Positions 44,965 through 53,787 of a DNA stretch of 64,000 bases are shown piece by piece. Made by a program: the position numbers and the translations under genes. Within the stretch, counting starts at the first letter, position 1. Every line of letters starts with the position of its first letter. The stretch is from Treponema denticola ATCC 35405 (GTDB taxonomy: Bacteria; Spirochaetota; Spirochaetia; Treponematales; Treponemataceae): positions 62,001 through 126,000 of the forward strand of contig NC_002967.9 in assembly GCF_000008185.1 (NCBI RefSeq), given 5' to 3'. The notes beneath the pieces were generated by a model. That model saw only the letters and a list, made by a program, of their open reading frames with translations. It did no database searches and was not told where the DNA came from.

Positions 44965-46644
44965 TTAGTAAATAGCGATTACGTTCGGAATTCTCCAAAC
45001 GGAATTATATTTTGTAAGACCGGAATACTCTTCCCAGCCGTTATAAAAGGCATAACTTCTTTCTTTTGATACCATTGTACTGTTAGATGCCATCGGCGGC
45101 TGAATATTCTCACCTCGGGAAAATGCGACCCTAAAAGCATCCAAATTACCGAAGTACCAGCCTTCACTTTGAGAAACACCCATATCGAAGGGAACTGACT
45201 TTGCTAAACCGAGGTCTACAGGTATCCATCCGAAGCCTTCCAGATAAAACTCTGCCCACCAGTGAAGATAACTTGTTTGAGAAACATCTGCAATGATTCC
45301 GGCAATAGGCTGAGCGGGTATACCGGCAGCTCTTGCAAGAGCCGCAAACAAAATAGCTATATCGTAGGTATCGGCCTTTTTTTCTTTTAATGCATTTACA
45401 GGCGAAGCCCCGGAATTCAATATTGAAGCCGGAATTATTTCGACATTTTTTAATAAATAATTATATATGCGTCTTGCCTTGTTATAAGGGTTTCTTTCAT
45501 TTTGAACAATTTCGGCTGCCGTTTTTTGAATAAGAGGATCATTCGCCGGAATTAACTCGGTAGCAATAGCATAATTATCATAGATAGCCTTGTTTTGACG
45601 GGAGTTAACTCTTACATTAACGGGATTAATCCTTGTATTTACCTCATAGGTGTTTACGCCATACTCTTGTCTTATGTGAATTTTTGTAGAAGAATTTATA
45701 TTTTCATACTGATGGATGGCAGCCCCCTGATAATCGGCTACAAAAGGAGTGGGATTAATAGACAAAACCTTAACATCTCTCTGCGAATAGGATTGAATCG
45801 GAAGCGGAACCTTTATAAAAAGAGAATTTTTTTCTACAGCCTCTACATTTGAAATATCAACCTCGGCAGCAATTGTAAAATTCTTTTTGTTTGAATAAGT
45901 CTTTGTACCTATCTTGTTTTTGACTCTAAAAGGAACAGAGTTGCTGGCTCCGGAAGACGTTACAACCAAAAGCATTCCGGAATCCGCTCCATCCGGAACC
46001 CTTACGTGAAGCTCCTGATTTGACCAAAACACAAAATCGTAATCATAGTCCGAACAACGGGCAGCCTCTATCTCTTCTTTTTTTTCAACTTGTTCAATCA
46101 TTGAAGCATTAAAATCGGATACAAACAAAACTTGGGAGCTTCCCCTTGTCTCCCCAAAATTTTCACCTGAAATTTTTATAATGCTTCCTACCTCGGCAAA
46201 ATCCTTGTTTAAAGCAATTATTGAAGGAATTCCGCCCGAATGAGCCTTATCTTTTATTACAGGCATTGATTCAACTGAAGCCATAAATGAAGGCAAAGAT
46301 TTTTTATTTTGTACAACAACATATACTATGCCGCCGTTTTGATATTCAGGATACTTAAAAACAATTTTTTTATCTGTCCAGACAGTACAATTTTCCGCTT
46401 GAATGATAGCATCTCCGATTTCAATCCATGAGGAGTCTACTTCGTTTCCAAAATGCTCTCCGGTTATTACAATTTCATCACCGGCTTGAGCAATCGGGGG
46501 ACTAATTTCGGTTATCAAAGGATATTTAGCAGTCAAAGATGTTAAATAAAAAATAAGAGCCGCAAGACCGCAGAAAAGAAGGAGGAATACAAAAAACCTA
46601 AAAACAAAATATTTTCTAAATAAATAAGTAAATCTATTGCCCAT
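44965..46644 (-). CDS. Membrane-anchored IPT/TIG and transglutaminase-like protein, Cys replaced
   Basis: The 559-residue protein has an N-terminal membrane helix (about residues 11-36), then two IPT/TIG beta domains (about 45-120 and 138-240; ITEISPPIAQAGDEIVITGEHFG and AEVGSIIKISGENFG). A transglutaminase-core domain lies at about 375-480. In that domain the usual catalytic triad is incomplete. The Cys of the GxCxxYA motif is Thr426 (KADTYDIA), while His461 (YLHWWAEFY) and Asp477 (GWIPVDL) are kept. It is thus likely a non-catalytic binding protein facing the periplasm. Its start overlaps the anti-sigma gene by 11 bases, so it belongs to the sigma-factor operon. Confidence 0.85.
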   Translation of the reverse strand: MGNRFTYLFRKYFVFRFFVFLLLFCGLAALIFYLTSLTAKYPLITEISPPIAQAGDEIVITGEHFGNEVDSSWIEIGDAIIQAENCTVWTDKKIVFKYPEYQNGGIVYVVVQNKKSLPSFMASVESMPVIKDKAHSGGIPSIIALNKDFAEVGSIIKISGENFGETRGSSQVLFVSDFNASMIEQVEKKEEIEAARCSDYDYDFVFWSNQELHVRVPDGADSGMLLVVTSSGASNSVPFRVKNKIGTKTYSNKKNFTIAAEVDISNVEAVEKNSLFIKVPLPIQSYSQRDVKVLSINPTPFVADYQGAAIHQYENINSSTKIHIRQEYGVNTYEVNTRINPVNVRVNSRQNKAIYDNYAIATELIPANDPLIQKTAAEIVQNERNPYNKARRIYNYLLKNVEIIPASILNSGASPVNALKEKKADTYDIAILFAALARAAGIPAQPIAGIIADVSQTSYLHWWAEFYLEGFGWIPVDLGLAKSVPFDMGVSQSEGWYFGNLDAFRVAFSRGENIQPPMASNSTMVSKERSYAFYNGWEEYSGLTKYNSVWRIPNVIAIY

Positions 46645-47296
46645 TGTTTACAGAAGTTCGGGTTATTGCATTTTGAGTGTTAAGAAATAAAACTTGAGGC
46701 TTTATTTCTTGCTTTAATATATCAAATTCTGCGTTATTTGAGGGAGGCAAGTATAAATTTACATATTGGCTTAAATTTATTTCCTTCTTTTTGCCTTCAA
46801 AAACCGATACATCTTCATTTACGCCCAAAACATTTGAAACATTTAACTTGAATTTATTTACGGGTTTTAAACCGTTAATTATAGAATCAATAGCTTTAAA
46901 TTCGGTAGCTGCAACAGCTCCGGATGGTTCTAAACTTTCTTGTGTACTCAAAACAATAATAGGTGTCAACACAAAAAGAAACAGAGCAGCCGCCGCTAAG
47001 GCCGGGATAGGAATTTTATTCGATTTATAGAACCAGCTTGTAGGTTTGCTCTTGTTGAATTCCATTTTTTTTAGGCAATCCTGCCTTTTGGCATAGAGTT
47101 TAAGGAAAGAACCGTCAAGGTCAGGCTCAGGAAAAGAATTTTCAGATAGTTTTAAACTGATTTTTCTATATGAGTCAACCACACTCCTGCATTTTTCACA
47201 AGAAACCAAGTGAACTTCAATTTTTTCTTTCCATGGGGACTGTAATTCTCCATCAACATAGGCCGAATATAAATCTTTATCAGGGCATGTAGACAT
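46634..47296 (-). CDS. Anti-sigma factor with zinc-finger (zf-HC2)
   Basis: This membrane-anchored anti-sigma factor should hold the ECF sigma factor encoded just upstream. The 220-residue protein begins with a ZAS zinc-binding domain, including HLVSCEKC (HxxxCxxC). A basic region then a single membrane helix (PALAAAALFLFVLTPIIVL, about residues 98-116) follow, and the rest is periplasmic. AGGAGA precedes the ATG. The start overlaps the sigma gene by 17 bases. The arrangement matches T. pallidum TP0092-TP0093 as I recall. Confidence 0.88.
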   Translation of the reverse strand: MSTCPDKDLYSAYVDGELQSPWKEKIEVHLVSCEKCRSVVDSYRKISLKLSENSFPEPDLDGSFLKLYAKRQDCLKKMEFNKSKPTSWFYKSNKIPIPALAAAALFLFVLTPIIVLSTQESLEPSGAVAATEFKAIDSIINGLKPVNKFKLNVSNVLGVNEDVSVFEGKKKEINLSQYVNLYLPPSNNAEFDILKQEIKPQVLFLNTQNAITRTSVNNGQ

Positions 47297-47822
47297 CGCT
47301 TTCTCCTATATACTTTGATAATTGTTCACGAGCTCTAAAAACTCGAACCTTCACATTACCTTCGCTTATTCCAAGAATGCTCCCTATCTCCTTGTAATTC
47401 AAACTGCCATATTCTTTAAGCTGTAAAACAGCCCTTAAATTTTTAGGCAATTTTTCAAGAGCGGCTTGAACCGAATTTATAGACTCTTGCTTCAATATAA
47501 TCTCTTCACCAGTATCGACTTTGCGCGTGTCTTCCTTTAGCGCTTTAGCATAAGCCTTTCGCTCACGGCCGCACCTTTTTACATGATTAAGAGATGCATT
47601 CCTCGTAACCCTAATGAGCCAGTATTTAGCATCATCTATAGACGGAAACTCCATCTTTTTTTCGGTCATTTTTATCAAAGAATCATGGCATATATCCTCT
47701 GCTATGTCCCCTTCTCTGACTATATTGTAAGCTACTTTATAAATAACAGGCATAAGGGCTTCGTAGATTGCTCTAAAATCTTCATCTGATGTTGCCCTCA
47801 AAATACCTTTTCCTTTAAACAT
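47280..47822 (-). CDS. ECF sigma factor (RpoE-type)
   Basis: This is an extracytoplasmic-function sigma factor. The product has region 2 (AIYEALMPVIYKVAYNIVREGDIAEDICHDSLIKM, in parts, and YWLIRVTRNASLNHVKR) and region 4 (LEKLPKNLRAVLQLKEYGSLNYKEIGSILGISEGNVKVRVFRAREQL, in parts). The ATG at 47822 with GGAG six bases upstream is preferred over a TTG at 47834. It is co-encoded with its anti-sigma factor and a cell-surface transglutaminase-like protein. The T. pallidum homologue TP0092 is described as controlling genes for stress defence; here the operon content suggests an envelope signal. Confidence 0.92.
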   Translation of the reverse strand: MFKGKGILRATSDEDFRAIYEALMPVIYKVAYNIVREGDIAEDICHDSLIKMTEKKMEFPSIDDAKYWLIRVTRNASLNHVKRCGRERKAYAKALKEDTRKVDTGEEIILKQESINSVQAALEKLPKNLRAVLQLKEYGSLNYKEIGSILGISEGNVKVRVFRAREQLSKYIGESDVYMP

Positions 47823-47866
47823 TCCGAACTCCAAGACGTTACAGTTTTATTAAAAAATCACAAAAC

Positions 47867-49345
47867 TTATAATTTTTTCCATGTTGTTTTACCGGCCTGG
47901 TCTTCAAGGATAATGCCCATACCCTTTAGCTTATCCCGAATTTCATCAGCCAGTTTATAATTTTTGTCAAGTTTTGCCGAAGCTCTCTCCTCTATTAATT
48001 TAAGAATTTCGGATTCATCGATTTCAATAGAACCTTTATCCTTTAGCGTATTAAAGGATTCTTCTATCAATTTGATGCCCAAAATCGAATCCATAGCGGC
48101 AAGAACCGTTAACACATCCTTTTGCGGAATGTCTTTTTCCTTTATCAAAAGCTGCAACTCCGATAAGGCCTTTGGTGTAGATAAATCATCTTCCATAGCG
48201 GCAATAAAATTATCAAAGCAACTGCGTGCTTTTTCATTTTTTATCATATCTTTTGCACTTTTAAGGTTAAGGTTTTCTGTCAAGGCTGCATACTCCATTA
48301 TTTCGGAATCCGATAATCCATCCAACCATTTTGCAACTCTGTTATTTAAGTTTTTTCGGCCGTTTTTTGCCGTTTCCATAGCTTCCCATGAAAAGGTAAG
48401 CTGACTTCGGTAATGCCCGCCCAAAAGCAAGAAACGGTAGTCAAGAGCTGAAAAACCCTTATTGATAACATCTTCCAAAATGATAAAAGAACCTGCAGAC
48501 TTAGACATTTTGCCCTTATTCATAACCAGGAATTCGTTATGAAGCCAATAATTTACCCATTTTTTACCCGTTGCTCCTTCGGATTGGGCTATTTCATTGG
48601 TATGATGTACCCTTATATGATCTATCCCGCCCTTGTGAATATCGATTTGTTCACCCAGGTACTTCATACTCATGGCAGAACATTCGATATGCCAGCCGGG
48701 ATAGCCTCGTCCCCAAGGCGAATCCCAGACAAGGGCCTGATTTTCAAACTTGCTCTTTGTAAACCAAAGAACAAAGTCATGAGGATTGCGTTTGTTTTTA
48801 TCTATTTCGATACGGGCACCGGCTTTAAGGTCTTCAAGGTTTATGTTTGCCAACTCTCCGTATTTGGGAAAGGTAGAAATATCATAGTAGAGGTTTCCGC
48901 CGGCCATGTAGGTGTGCCCGTTCGCTTCTATTCTTTTTATAAGCTCTATCATTTCATTTATGTGTTCGGTAGCCTTGCAGACAATACCGGGCCTTTCGAT
49001 ATTCAGCCTTTCGGTATCGTTAAAAAAGGCCTTTGTATAAAATTCTGCAATTTCAAGCACCGATTTTCCGCGTTCTTCTGCAGATTTTACCATCTTATCT
49101 TCACCCGAATCTTCGTCATCTGTCAGATGCCCGACGTCGGTTATATTCATAACATGGGTAACATCATAACCTAAAAATCTTAAAGTCTTAACAAGAATAT
49201 CTTGAAAAACATAGGTGCGTAAGTTTCCTATATGTGCATAGTCATATACGGTAGGCCCGCAGCCGTAAACTCCGGCCTTGCCTTCATGAATGGGAATAAA
49301 TTCTTCTTTTTTATTACCTAAGGTATTATGTAATTTTAAACTCAT
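47867..49345 (-). CDS. cysS: Cysteinyl-tRNA synthetase
   Basis: This class I synthetase charges tRNA-Cys. The 492-residue protein has the zinc and HIGH-type region YGCGPTVYDYAHIGNLRTY (residues about 27-45), the zinc-binding GWHIECSAMS and HHTNEIAQSE, and KMSKSAGSF. A GGGGAG sequence precedes the ATG. It lies upstream of the ECF sigma gene on the same strand and divergent from murB, the same order I recall from T. pallidum TP0090-TP0092. Confidence 0.97.
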   Translation of the reverse strand: MSLKLHNTLGNKKEEFIPIHEGKAGVYGCGPTVYDYAHIGNLRTYVFQDILVKTLRFLGYDVTHVMNITDVGHLTDDEDSGEDKMVKSAEERGKSVLEIAEFYTKAFFNDTERLNIERPGIVCKATEHINEMIELIKRIEANGHTYMAGGNLYYDISTFPKYGELANINLEDLKAGARIEIDKNKRNPHDFVLWFTKSKFENQALVWDSPWGRGYPGWHIECSAMSMKYLGEQIDIHKGGIDHIRVHHTNEIAQSEGATGKKWVNYWLHNEFLVMNKGKMSKSAGSFIILEDVINKGFSALDYRFLLLGGHYRSQLTFSWEAMETAKNGRKNLNNRVAKWLDGLSDSEIMEYAALTENLNLKSAKDMIKNEKARSCFDNFIAAMEDDLSTPKALSELQLLIKEKDIPQKDVLTVLAAMDSILGIKLIEESFNTLKDKGSIEIDESEILKLIEERASAKLDKNYKLADEIRDKLKGMGIILEDQAGKTTWKKL

Positions 49346-49359
49346 ACGTCTCCCCTATC

Positions 49360-49388
49360 TTGTTACCTAATACATAATAGTATATACT
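49360..49388 (+). promoter_or_regulatory. Promoter of murB, near-leaderless
   Basis: TTGTTA (49360-49365), a 17-base spacer and TATACT (49383-49388) lie eight bases from the ATG at 49397. There is no Shine-Dalgarno sequence. Confidence 0.6.
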
Positions 49389-49396
49389 AAAATCAA

Positions 49397-50368
49397 ATGA
49401 ATAATTTATTTAGTATACTTCATAATACCCCTTTATTTCAAGAGGGAACTATAGAATTCTATAAACCCCTAAAGCCTCTTACATCATACAAAATCGGAGG
49501 CCCTGCAGAAGCTCTTTTTTGTCCTAAAGATGAAGACCATTTAAAAGAAGCCTTAATTTTTTTAAGCAAAAATAAGATTTCTGCCTCGTTAATAGGAGGC
49601 GGAACAAACATTCTTGTCTCCGATAAGGGGTTTAGGGGAGTTTTAATAAGCCTAAAAAACTTAAACAAGATAGAAATCATAGGCGAATCCGAAAACAAGG
49701 TTTTTGTAAGAGCCGGAGCAGGCGTCCTCACCGATAAGCTTACAAAATGGGCTGTTGAAAATTCTCTTTCAGGCCTGGAGTGTTTTGGAGGCCTTCCCGG
49801 AAGCGTCGGAGGGGCCGTATTTATGAATGCACGCTGCTATGATGTTTCAATCTCGGATAGGTTAAAATCGATAAAATATATCTTAGCCGATGGCGATAAA
49901 ACGGAATTTGCAGAATATGAATATAATCCTTCCGATTGGGATTATAAGGCTTCGCCGTTTCAACAAAATCCGGTAAGTACCGAGATTACAAAAAATAGAA
50001 AGATAGTTCTTTCTGCCGTTTTTACCTTAACCCATGGAATAAAAGAAGAAATTGCTGTCAAAACCGAGGAAAAAGTTCAAGATAGAATTTCAAAGGGACA
50101 TTTTAAGGAACCTTCTGCAGGAAGTACATTTAAAAATAACAGAGCCTTCGGACTACCCAGCGGCAAGCTGATAGAGGATGCCGGATTAAAAGGTCTCTGC
50201 GAAGGAGGGGCTCAGGTCGCTCCTTGGCACGGAAATTTTATAATTAACAAGCATGATGCTTCAGCCTCGGATATAAAAACTTTGATAGAAAAGGTTCAAA
50301 AAACGGTTAAGGATAAGACAGGCTTTTTACTTGAACCGGAAGTTATTTTTGCAGGCGATTGGGGCTAG
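49397..50368 (+). CDS. murB: UDP-N-acetylenolpyruvoylglucosamine reductase
   Basis: MurB is the FAD enzyme that makes UDP-N-acetylmuramic acid for peptidoglycan. The 323-residue protein has the FAD-binding SLIGGGTNILVSDKGFRG, GLPGSVGGAVFMNARCY, the catalytic Ser in PSAGSTFKN and the final LLEPEVIFAG. Length fits the short type II MurB. Translation is probably leaderless or nearly so. Confidence 0.96.
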   Translation: MNNLFSILHNTPLFQEGTIEFYKPLKPLTSYKIGGPAEALFCPKDEDHLKEALIFLSKNKISASLIGGGTNILVSDKGFRGVLISLKNLNKIEIIGESENKVFVRAGAGVLTDKLTKWAVENSLSGLECFGGLPGSVGGAVFMNARCYDVSISDRLKSIKYILADGDKTEFAEYEYNPSDWDYKASPFQQNPVSTEITKNRKIVLSAVFTLTHGIKEEIAVKTEEKVQDRISKGHFKEPSAGSTFKNNRAFGLPSGKLIEDAGLKGLCEGGAQVAPWHGNFIINKHDASASDIKTLIEKVQKTVKDKTGFLLEPEVIFAGDWG

Positions 50369-50458
50369 ACTTTTTAGAGATTACCGCAATAAAACGCAAA
50401 AAATTACAAGTATTTCTTAATTTTTACACAAAAATACATAAAATTCTTTTAAAATCGC

Positions 50459-50487
50459 TTGACTTATTTATTTTTTTAAAGTATATT
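50459..50487 (+). promoter_or_regulatory. Promoter of small-protein gene
   Basis: TTGACT (50459-50464), a 17-base spacer and TATATT (50482-50487) form a good promoter, giving a leader of about 45 bases with AAGGAG in front of the ATG at 50539. Confidence 0.65.
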
Positions 50488-50538
50488 AGATGTATCAAGA
50501 GCAGATAAAACTGCCAATATCTTTAAGGAGAGAAAAAG

Positions 50539-50682
50539 ATGAAAACATTATTAAGATTTATTAAGTCAAACAGAAAAAGCGGAAACCCTCAAAGATCTGA
50601 ACTACTTACACCGCAAGAAAAAATTCAAGAGCAGGCCCTTGTTTGGAAAGCTCATGTAGGAGTCAATTACTTTACAATCTAA
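50539..50682 (+). CDS. Small basic protein of 47 residues, unknown
   Basis: A complete short gene lies in the gap between murB and nox. AAGGAG is eight bases before the ATG, a good promoter is upstream and a textbook terminator follows. The 47-residue product is basic at its start (MKTLLRFIKSNRKSGNPQR) and amphipathic later (LLTPQEKIQEQALVWKAH), ending VNYFTI. I do not recognise it. The complete set of expression signals argues that it is a real gene rather than chance. It might be a small regulator or membrane-surface peptide; no function is claimed. Confidence 0.72.
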   Translation: MKTLLRFIKSNRKSGNPQRSELLTPQEKIQEQALVWKAHVGVNYFTI

Positions 50683-50740
50683 TTTTGTAAACACTTTGAG
50701 GCTATAAAATCTTTAGGTAAAGATTTATCCATAAAACTAA

Positions 50741-50766
50741 AGACCCGCTTTTGCGGGTCTTTTTTT
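50741..50766 (+). terminator. Rho-independent terminator of small-protein gene
   Basis: A perfect 8-base GC-rich stem (AGACCCGC with GCGGGTCT), a TTTT loop and a run of T from 50761. A second AT-rich hairpin (AAATCTTT/AAAGATTT, about 50707-50726) lies just upstream. Confidence 0.9.
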
Positions 50767-50862
50767 ATCTGCGCACACCGAAAACAACTTATACCCTATA
50801 CTAAATAAGAATTTATATGTAAAATATAAGAGCTGTATTTTAAGGCAGCGAAGGAGCTAAAT

Positions 50863-52197
50863 ATGAGCAAAATTGTAGTGGTGGGTGCAAATCACGCCGG
50901 AACGTCGGCCATTAATTTTTTAACTGAACTTTCAAAAGAAAATGAAGTCGTTGTCTTTGACAGAAATACCAATATCAGCTTTTTAGGCTGCGGAATGGCC
51001 CTCTGGATAGGAAATCAGATCAGAGGTTCCGAAGGTCTCTTTTATTCCAATAAGGAAAAACTGGAAGCAAAGGGTGCTAAGGTTACAATGGAAGCCGATA
51101 TTACACGCATAGATTTCGATAAAAAAATCGTATACGGAACGGTAAAGGGTTCACAGCCCATCGAAGAATCCTATGATAAATTAATCCTTGCAACAGGTTC
51201 AATTCCTATAATGCCGAAGATTAAGGGCATGGACTTGGAAAATGTTCAGCAGGTAAAGATTTTTCAAAATGCCCAAGAAGTTATCGACAAGCTAAAAAAT
51301 CCCGATATTAAAAAAATTGCAGTTGTAGGAGCCGGATACATCGGTGTTGAACTTGCCGAAGCCTTTAAAAGGCATAATAAGGAAGTTGTGCTCATTGATG
51401 CAATGCCGTCAAGTCTTTCAAACTATTACGATAAGCCTTTTACCGATTTAATGGATAAAAATTTAAACGATCACGGAATCAAACTTGCATATAATCAGCT
51501 CGTCCAAGAAATCAAAGGAACAACAAAGGTAGAAGCCGTTGTTACGGACAAGGGAGAATATCCGGCCGACATGGTAGTCGTCTGTATCGGTTTTAGGCCC
51601 AATACCGACCTTGGAAAAGATAAACTTGAAACCTTTAAAAACGGAGCCTATTCGGTCAACCTAAAGCAAGAGACAAGCATAAAAGATGTTTACGCAATAG
51701 GAGACTGTGCAACAGTTTTTGATAACTCTTTAGGAGAAAAATCCTACATTGCCCTTGCAACAAATGCGGTAAGAAGCGGAATTATAGCCGCCCATAACGC
51801 AGCAGGAATTCCCTTAGAAGGCATAGGAGTCCAAGGTTCTAACGGAATCAATATATATGACTTGAAAATGGTATCGAGCGGCCTTACTGTAGAGCGTGCA
51901 AAAAAGCTGGGGCTTGATGTTGAGTTTACCGACTTTGAAGATTTGCAGCGTCCCGAATTTATGGAACACGATAATCCTCCGGTAAAATTAAGGATTGTGT
52001 ATAACAAAAAAACGAGGGTTATAATCGGTGCTCAAATGGCTTCGACCTATGATATGTCTATGGGTATTCACATGTTCTCCCTTGCAATCCAAGAAAAGCT
52101 TACAATCGATAAGCTTAAACTTTTAGACATCTTCTTTTTGCCCCACTTTAATAAGCCGTATAATTACATAACCATGGCCGCCTTGGGAGCAAAATAG
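50863..52197 (+). CDS. nox: NADH oxidase (water-forming type)
   Basis: This FAD-dependent enzyme reduces oxygen with NADH and protects anaerobes. The 444-residue product has the N-terminal FAD motif [16 protein letters not shown], the redox Cys43 in [12 protein letters not shown], a second Rossmann motif [17 protein letters not shown] at about 154-170, and [11 protein letters not shown]. The single-cysteine active site fits Nox or CoA-disulphide reductase; the GCGMALWI context favours Nox. AAGGAGC precedes the ATG. Confidence 0.92.
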   Translation: MSKIVVVGANHAGTSAINFLTELSKENEVVVFDRNTNISFLGCGMALWIGNQIRGSEGLFYSNKEKLEAKGAKVTMEADITRIDFDKKIVYGTVKGSQPIEESYDKLILATGSIPIMPKIKGMDLENVQQVKIFQNAQEVIDKLKNPDIKKIAVVGAGYIGVELAEAFKRHNKEVVLIDAMPSSLSNYYDKPFTDLMDKNLNDHGIKLAYNQLVQEIKGTTKVEAVVTDKGEYPADMVVVCIGFRPNTDLGKDKLETFKNGAYSVNLKQETSIKDVYAIGDCATVFDNSLGEKSYIALATNAVRSGIIAAHNAAGIPLEGIGVQGSNGINIYDLKMVSSGLTVERAKKLGLDVEFTDFEDLQRPEFMEHDNPPVKLRIVYNKKTRVIIGAQMASTYDMSMGIHMFSLAIQEKLTIDKLKLLDIFFLPHFNKPYNYITMAALGAK

Positions 52198-52336
52198 GTT
52201 TTAGCTTTTTAAGAAAAAAAATTGAGAGTGATTAATATTATGAATAAATACGATTTCAATATGGATTTTCAGTAGATAAAATATTACTAAAAAATAAAAC
52301 TATAGTATTTAGTAAGTATAATTAATAAGGGATATT

Positions 52337-52861
52337 ATGGATTATATAGCATTACTCAGGGGTATCAATGTTGGAAACTCAATAAAAATTAACATGAAAG
52401 AATTGAAAACATTATTTGAGCAATGCGGTTTTTCAAATGTTTCAACATATATCAATTCCGGAAATGTCATTTTTAAATCAAATGACAAGAAAAACAGTAT
52501 CACAGAGAATATTGAAAAAGCATTACATATAACAAGCGGAAATGAAGTAAAAGTATTAGTAAAGACAAAAAGTGAAGTGGTAGAAATAGCAAATAGTATC
52601 CCCGGTGATTGGCAAAATAATGATGATCTAAAGACCGATGTAGCGTATTTATTTGAATCAATAGATAATGAAAATATAATAAATGAATTACCGATAAAAA
52701 AGGAATATATACAAGTAATATATGTTAAGGGTGCATTAATCTGGAATGTTCGGCGAGAAGATTATAATAAAAGCCATTTAAATAAAATAATATCGCATAA
52801 AGCATATAAAGATATGACAATACGAAATGTTAATACGGCTCGATATCTTGCAAAGTGCTGA
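52337..52861 (+). CDS. DUF1697 protein, possible integron cassette gene
   Basis: The 174-residue protein matches DUF1697: it starts MDYIALLRGINVGNSIKINM and continues with STYINSGNVIFKS. The family function is unknown. AAGGGATATT before the ATG is a modest ribosome-binding site. The gene is more AT-rich than its neighbours and is followed at once by an attC-like structure (52872-52937), which suggests a gene cassette captured from an integron. I see no second attC-like site on its 5' side. Confidence 0.88.
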   Translation: MDYIALLRGINVGNSIKINMKELKTLFEQCGFSNVSTYINSGNVIFKSNDKKNSITENIEKALHITSGNEVKVLVKTKSEVVEIANSIPGDWQNNDDLKTDVAYLFESIDNENIINELPIKKEYIQVIYVKGALIWNVRREDYNKSHLNKIISHKAYKDMTIRNVNTARYLAKC

Positions 52862-52871
52862 TAAAAAACTT

Positions 52872-52937
52872 ACCTAACATCCGCTTCAACCTGATATTGC
52901 GGACAAGCCGCAAATGCAGGTTAAGCGGATGTTATTT
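52872..52937 (+). repeat. attC-like recombination site (or bidirectional terminator)
   Basis: TAACATCCGCTT-C-AACCTG (52875-52893) pairs with CAGGTTAAGCGGATGTTA (52917-52934) over 18 bases, with one unpaired C (52887) in the left arm. An inner hairpin TTGCGG/CCGCAA lies between. The left end reads ACCTAAC, fitting the RYYYAAC box of attC; the right end reads GTTATTT, whose first four bases fit GTTRRRY. A single extrahelical base and an inner variable stem are attC features. It also lies between convergent genes, so a terminator role is the alternative. Confidence 0.6.
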
Positions 52938-53651
52938 AAAAAAATCTATCGGAATTATAATTTCAGGCAATCCTTCTGAATATGGAGCAACCTGATATTG
53001 CTCAAAAATAATTTTTATTTTTCCGTTTTCGATTTTAAAAACTTTAAAATTTTCAAGTTTAGGTTCCGTTCCTTCTTTTATCATCGACTCATCAGACGAT
53101 AAATCCCCTTTCTTAACCTTTTCCATTAGTATTTTTCTTGCTTCATTCGACAACTTGACAAGCCAGTTTTTTGAAGCAGGGCGTACAACATCAGATAAGG
53201 ATACAAGTTTTTTTGTTTTTATATCATAGTTTATAGGAACCAACGATGTAAGGCCGTGAGCACCTCCCATATATTCATAGACCGATAAAACAAAACTTAT
53301 ATAATTTCCATCCCGTACAATATCATCATAACCTATAATCAGTTCAAAATTTTGAGGAGTGGACGATTTTGCCATATCATCGGGAGAAACGGAATAATAA
53401 TTATTCCAAAATGCGGTAACCTTGCCTTTTACCGTTTTTGACACGATAGCATTTAAAGCCGGAACATCTTCAAAAGTCGGGAAATCTATTTTTAACTCAC
53501 AATGAACGGCAGCTTGTTTAACCTCAGCCTTCGAATTGCTTTCGGTAGCGCCCCCTATTGCATCATGAGAAGATGTTTCTGCAGCACCTGAAGCATTAAG
53601 CGAAAACACAAAAAGAACAAAGCAAAAAAGAACCATAATTTTTGATTTCAT
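52932..53651 (-). CDS. Exported DUF3298 (RsiV-like) protein
   Basis: From the ATG at 53651 (after GGAG) the product has a signal peptide (MKSKIMVLFCFVLFVFSLNASG). The mature part has a DUF4163-like start (HCELKIDFPTFEDVPALNAIVSK) and a DUF3298 segment (YISFVLSVYEYMGGAHG, then LVSLSDV). Related domains occur in the lysozyme-binding anti-sigma factor RsiV, but there is no cytoplasmic anti-sigma part here. The stop lies inside the right arm of the attC-like site. Confidence 0.82.
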   Translation of the reverse strand: MKSKIMVLFCFVLFVFSLNASGAAETSSHDAIGGATESNSKAEVKQAAVHCELKIDFPTFEDVPALNAIVSKTVKGKVTAFWNNYYSVSPDDMAKSSTPQNFELIIGYDDIVRDGNYISFVLSVYEYMGGAHGLTSLVPINYDIKTKKLVSLSDVVRPASKNWLVKLSNEARKILMEKVKKGDLSSDESMIKEGTEPKLENFKVFKIENGKIKIIFEQYQVAPYSEGLPEIIIPIDFFK

Positions 53652-53787
53652 AATATTCTCCATATAAAATAAAAATATTTTGAACATTGTATAATATATA
53701 GAAAAAATGTAAAGAGGGGTTTACCTTTTTTTAACACATTATTGAATAAAAGCCTTTTTTATTATATAGTCATTTTCAGGGCCGAAT

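Noticed and set aside
48539-49174. 211-residue open frame on the plus strand
   Set aside because: It lies wholly antisense to cysS, whose motifs are clear; the frame is a shadow with no ribosome-binding site.
50369-50862. Possible tRNA or riboswitch in the murB-nox gap
   Set aside because: I see no cloverleaf or known aptamer core; the gap is explained by a small gene with promoter and terminator.
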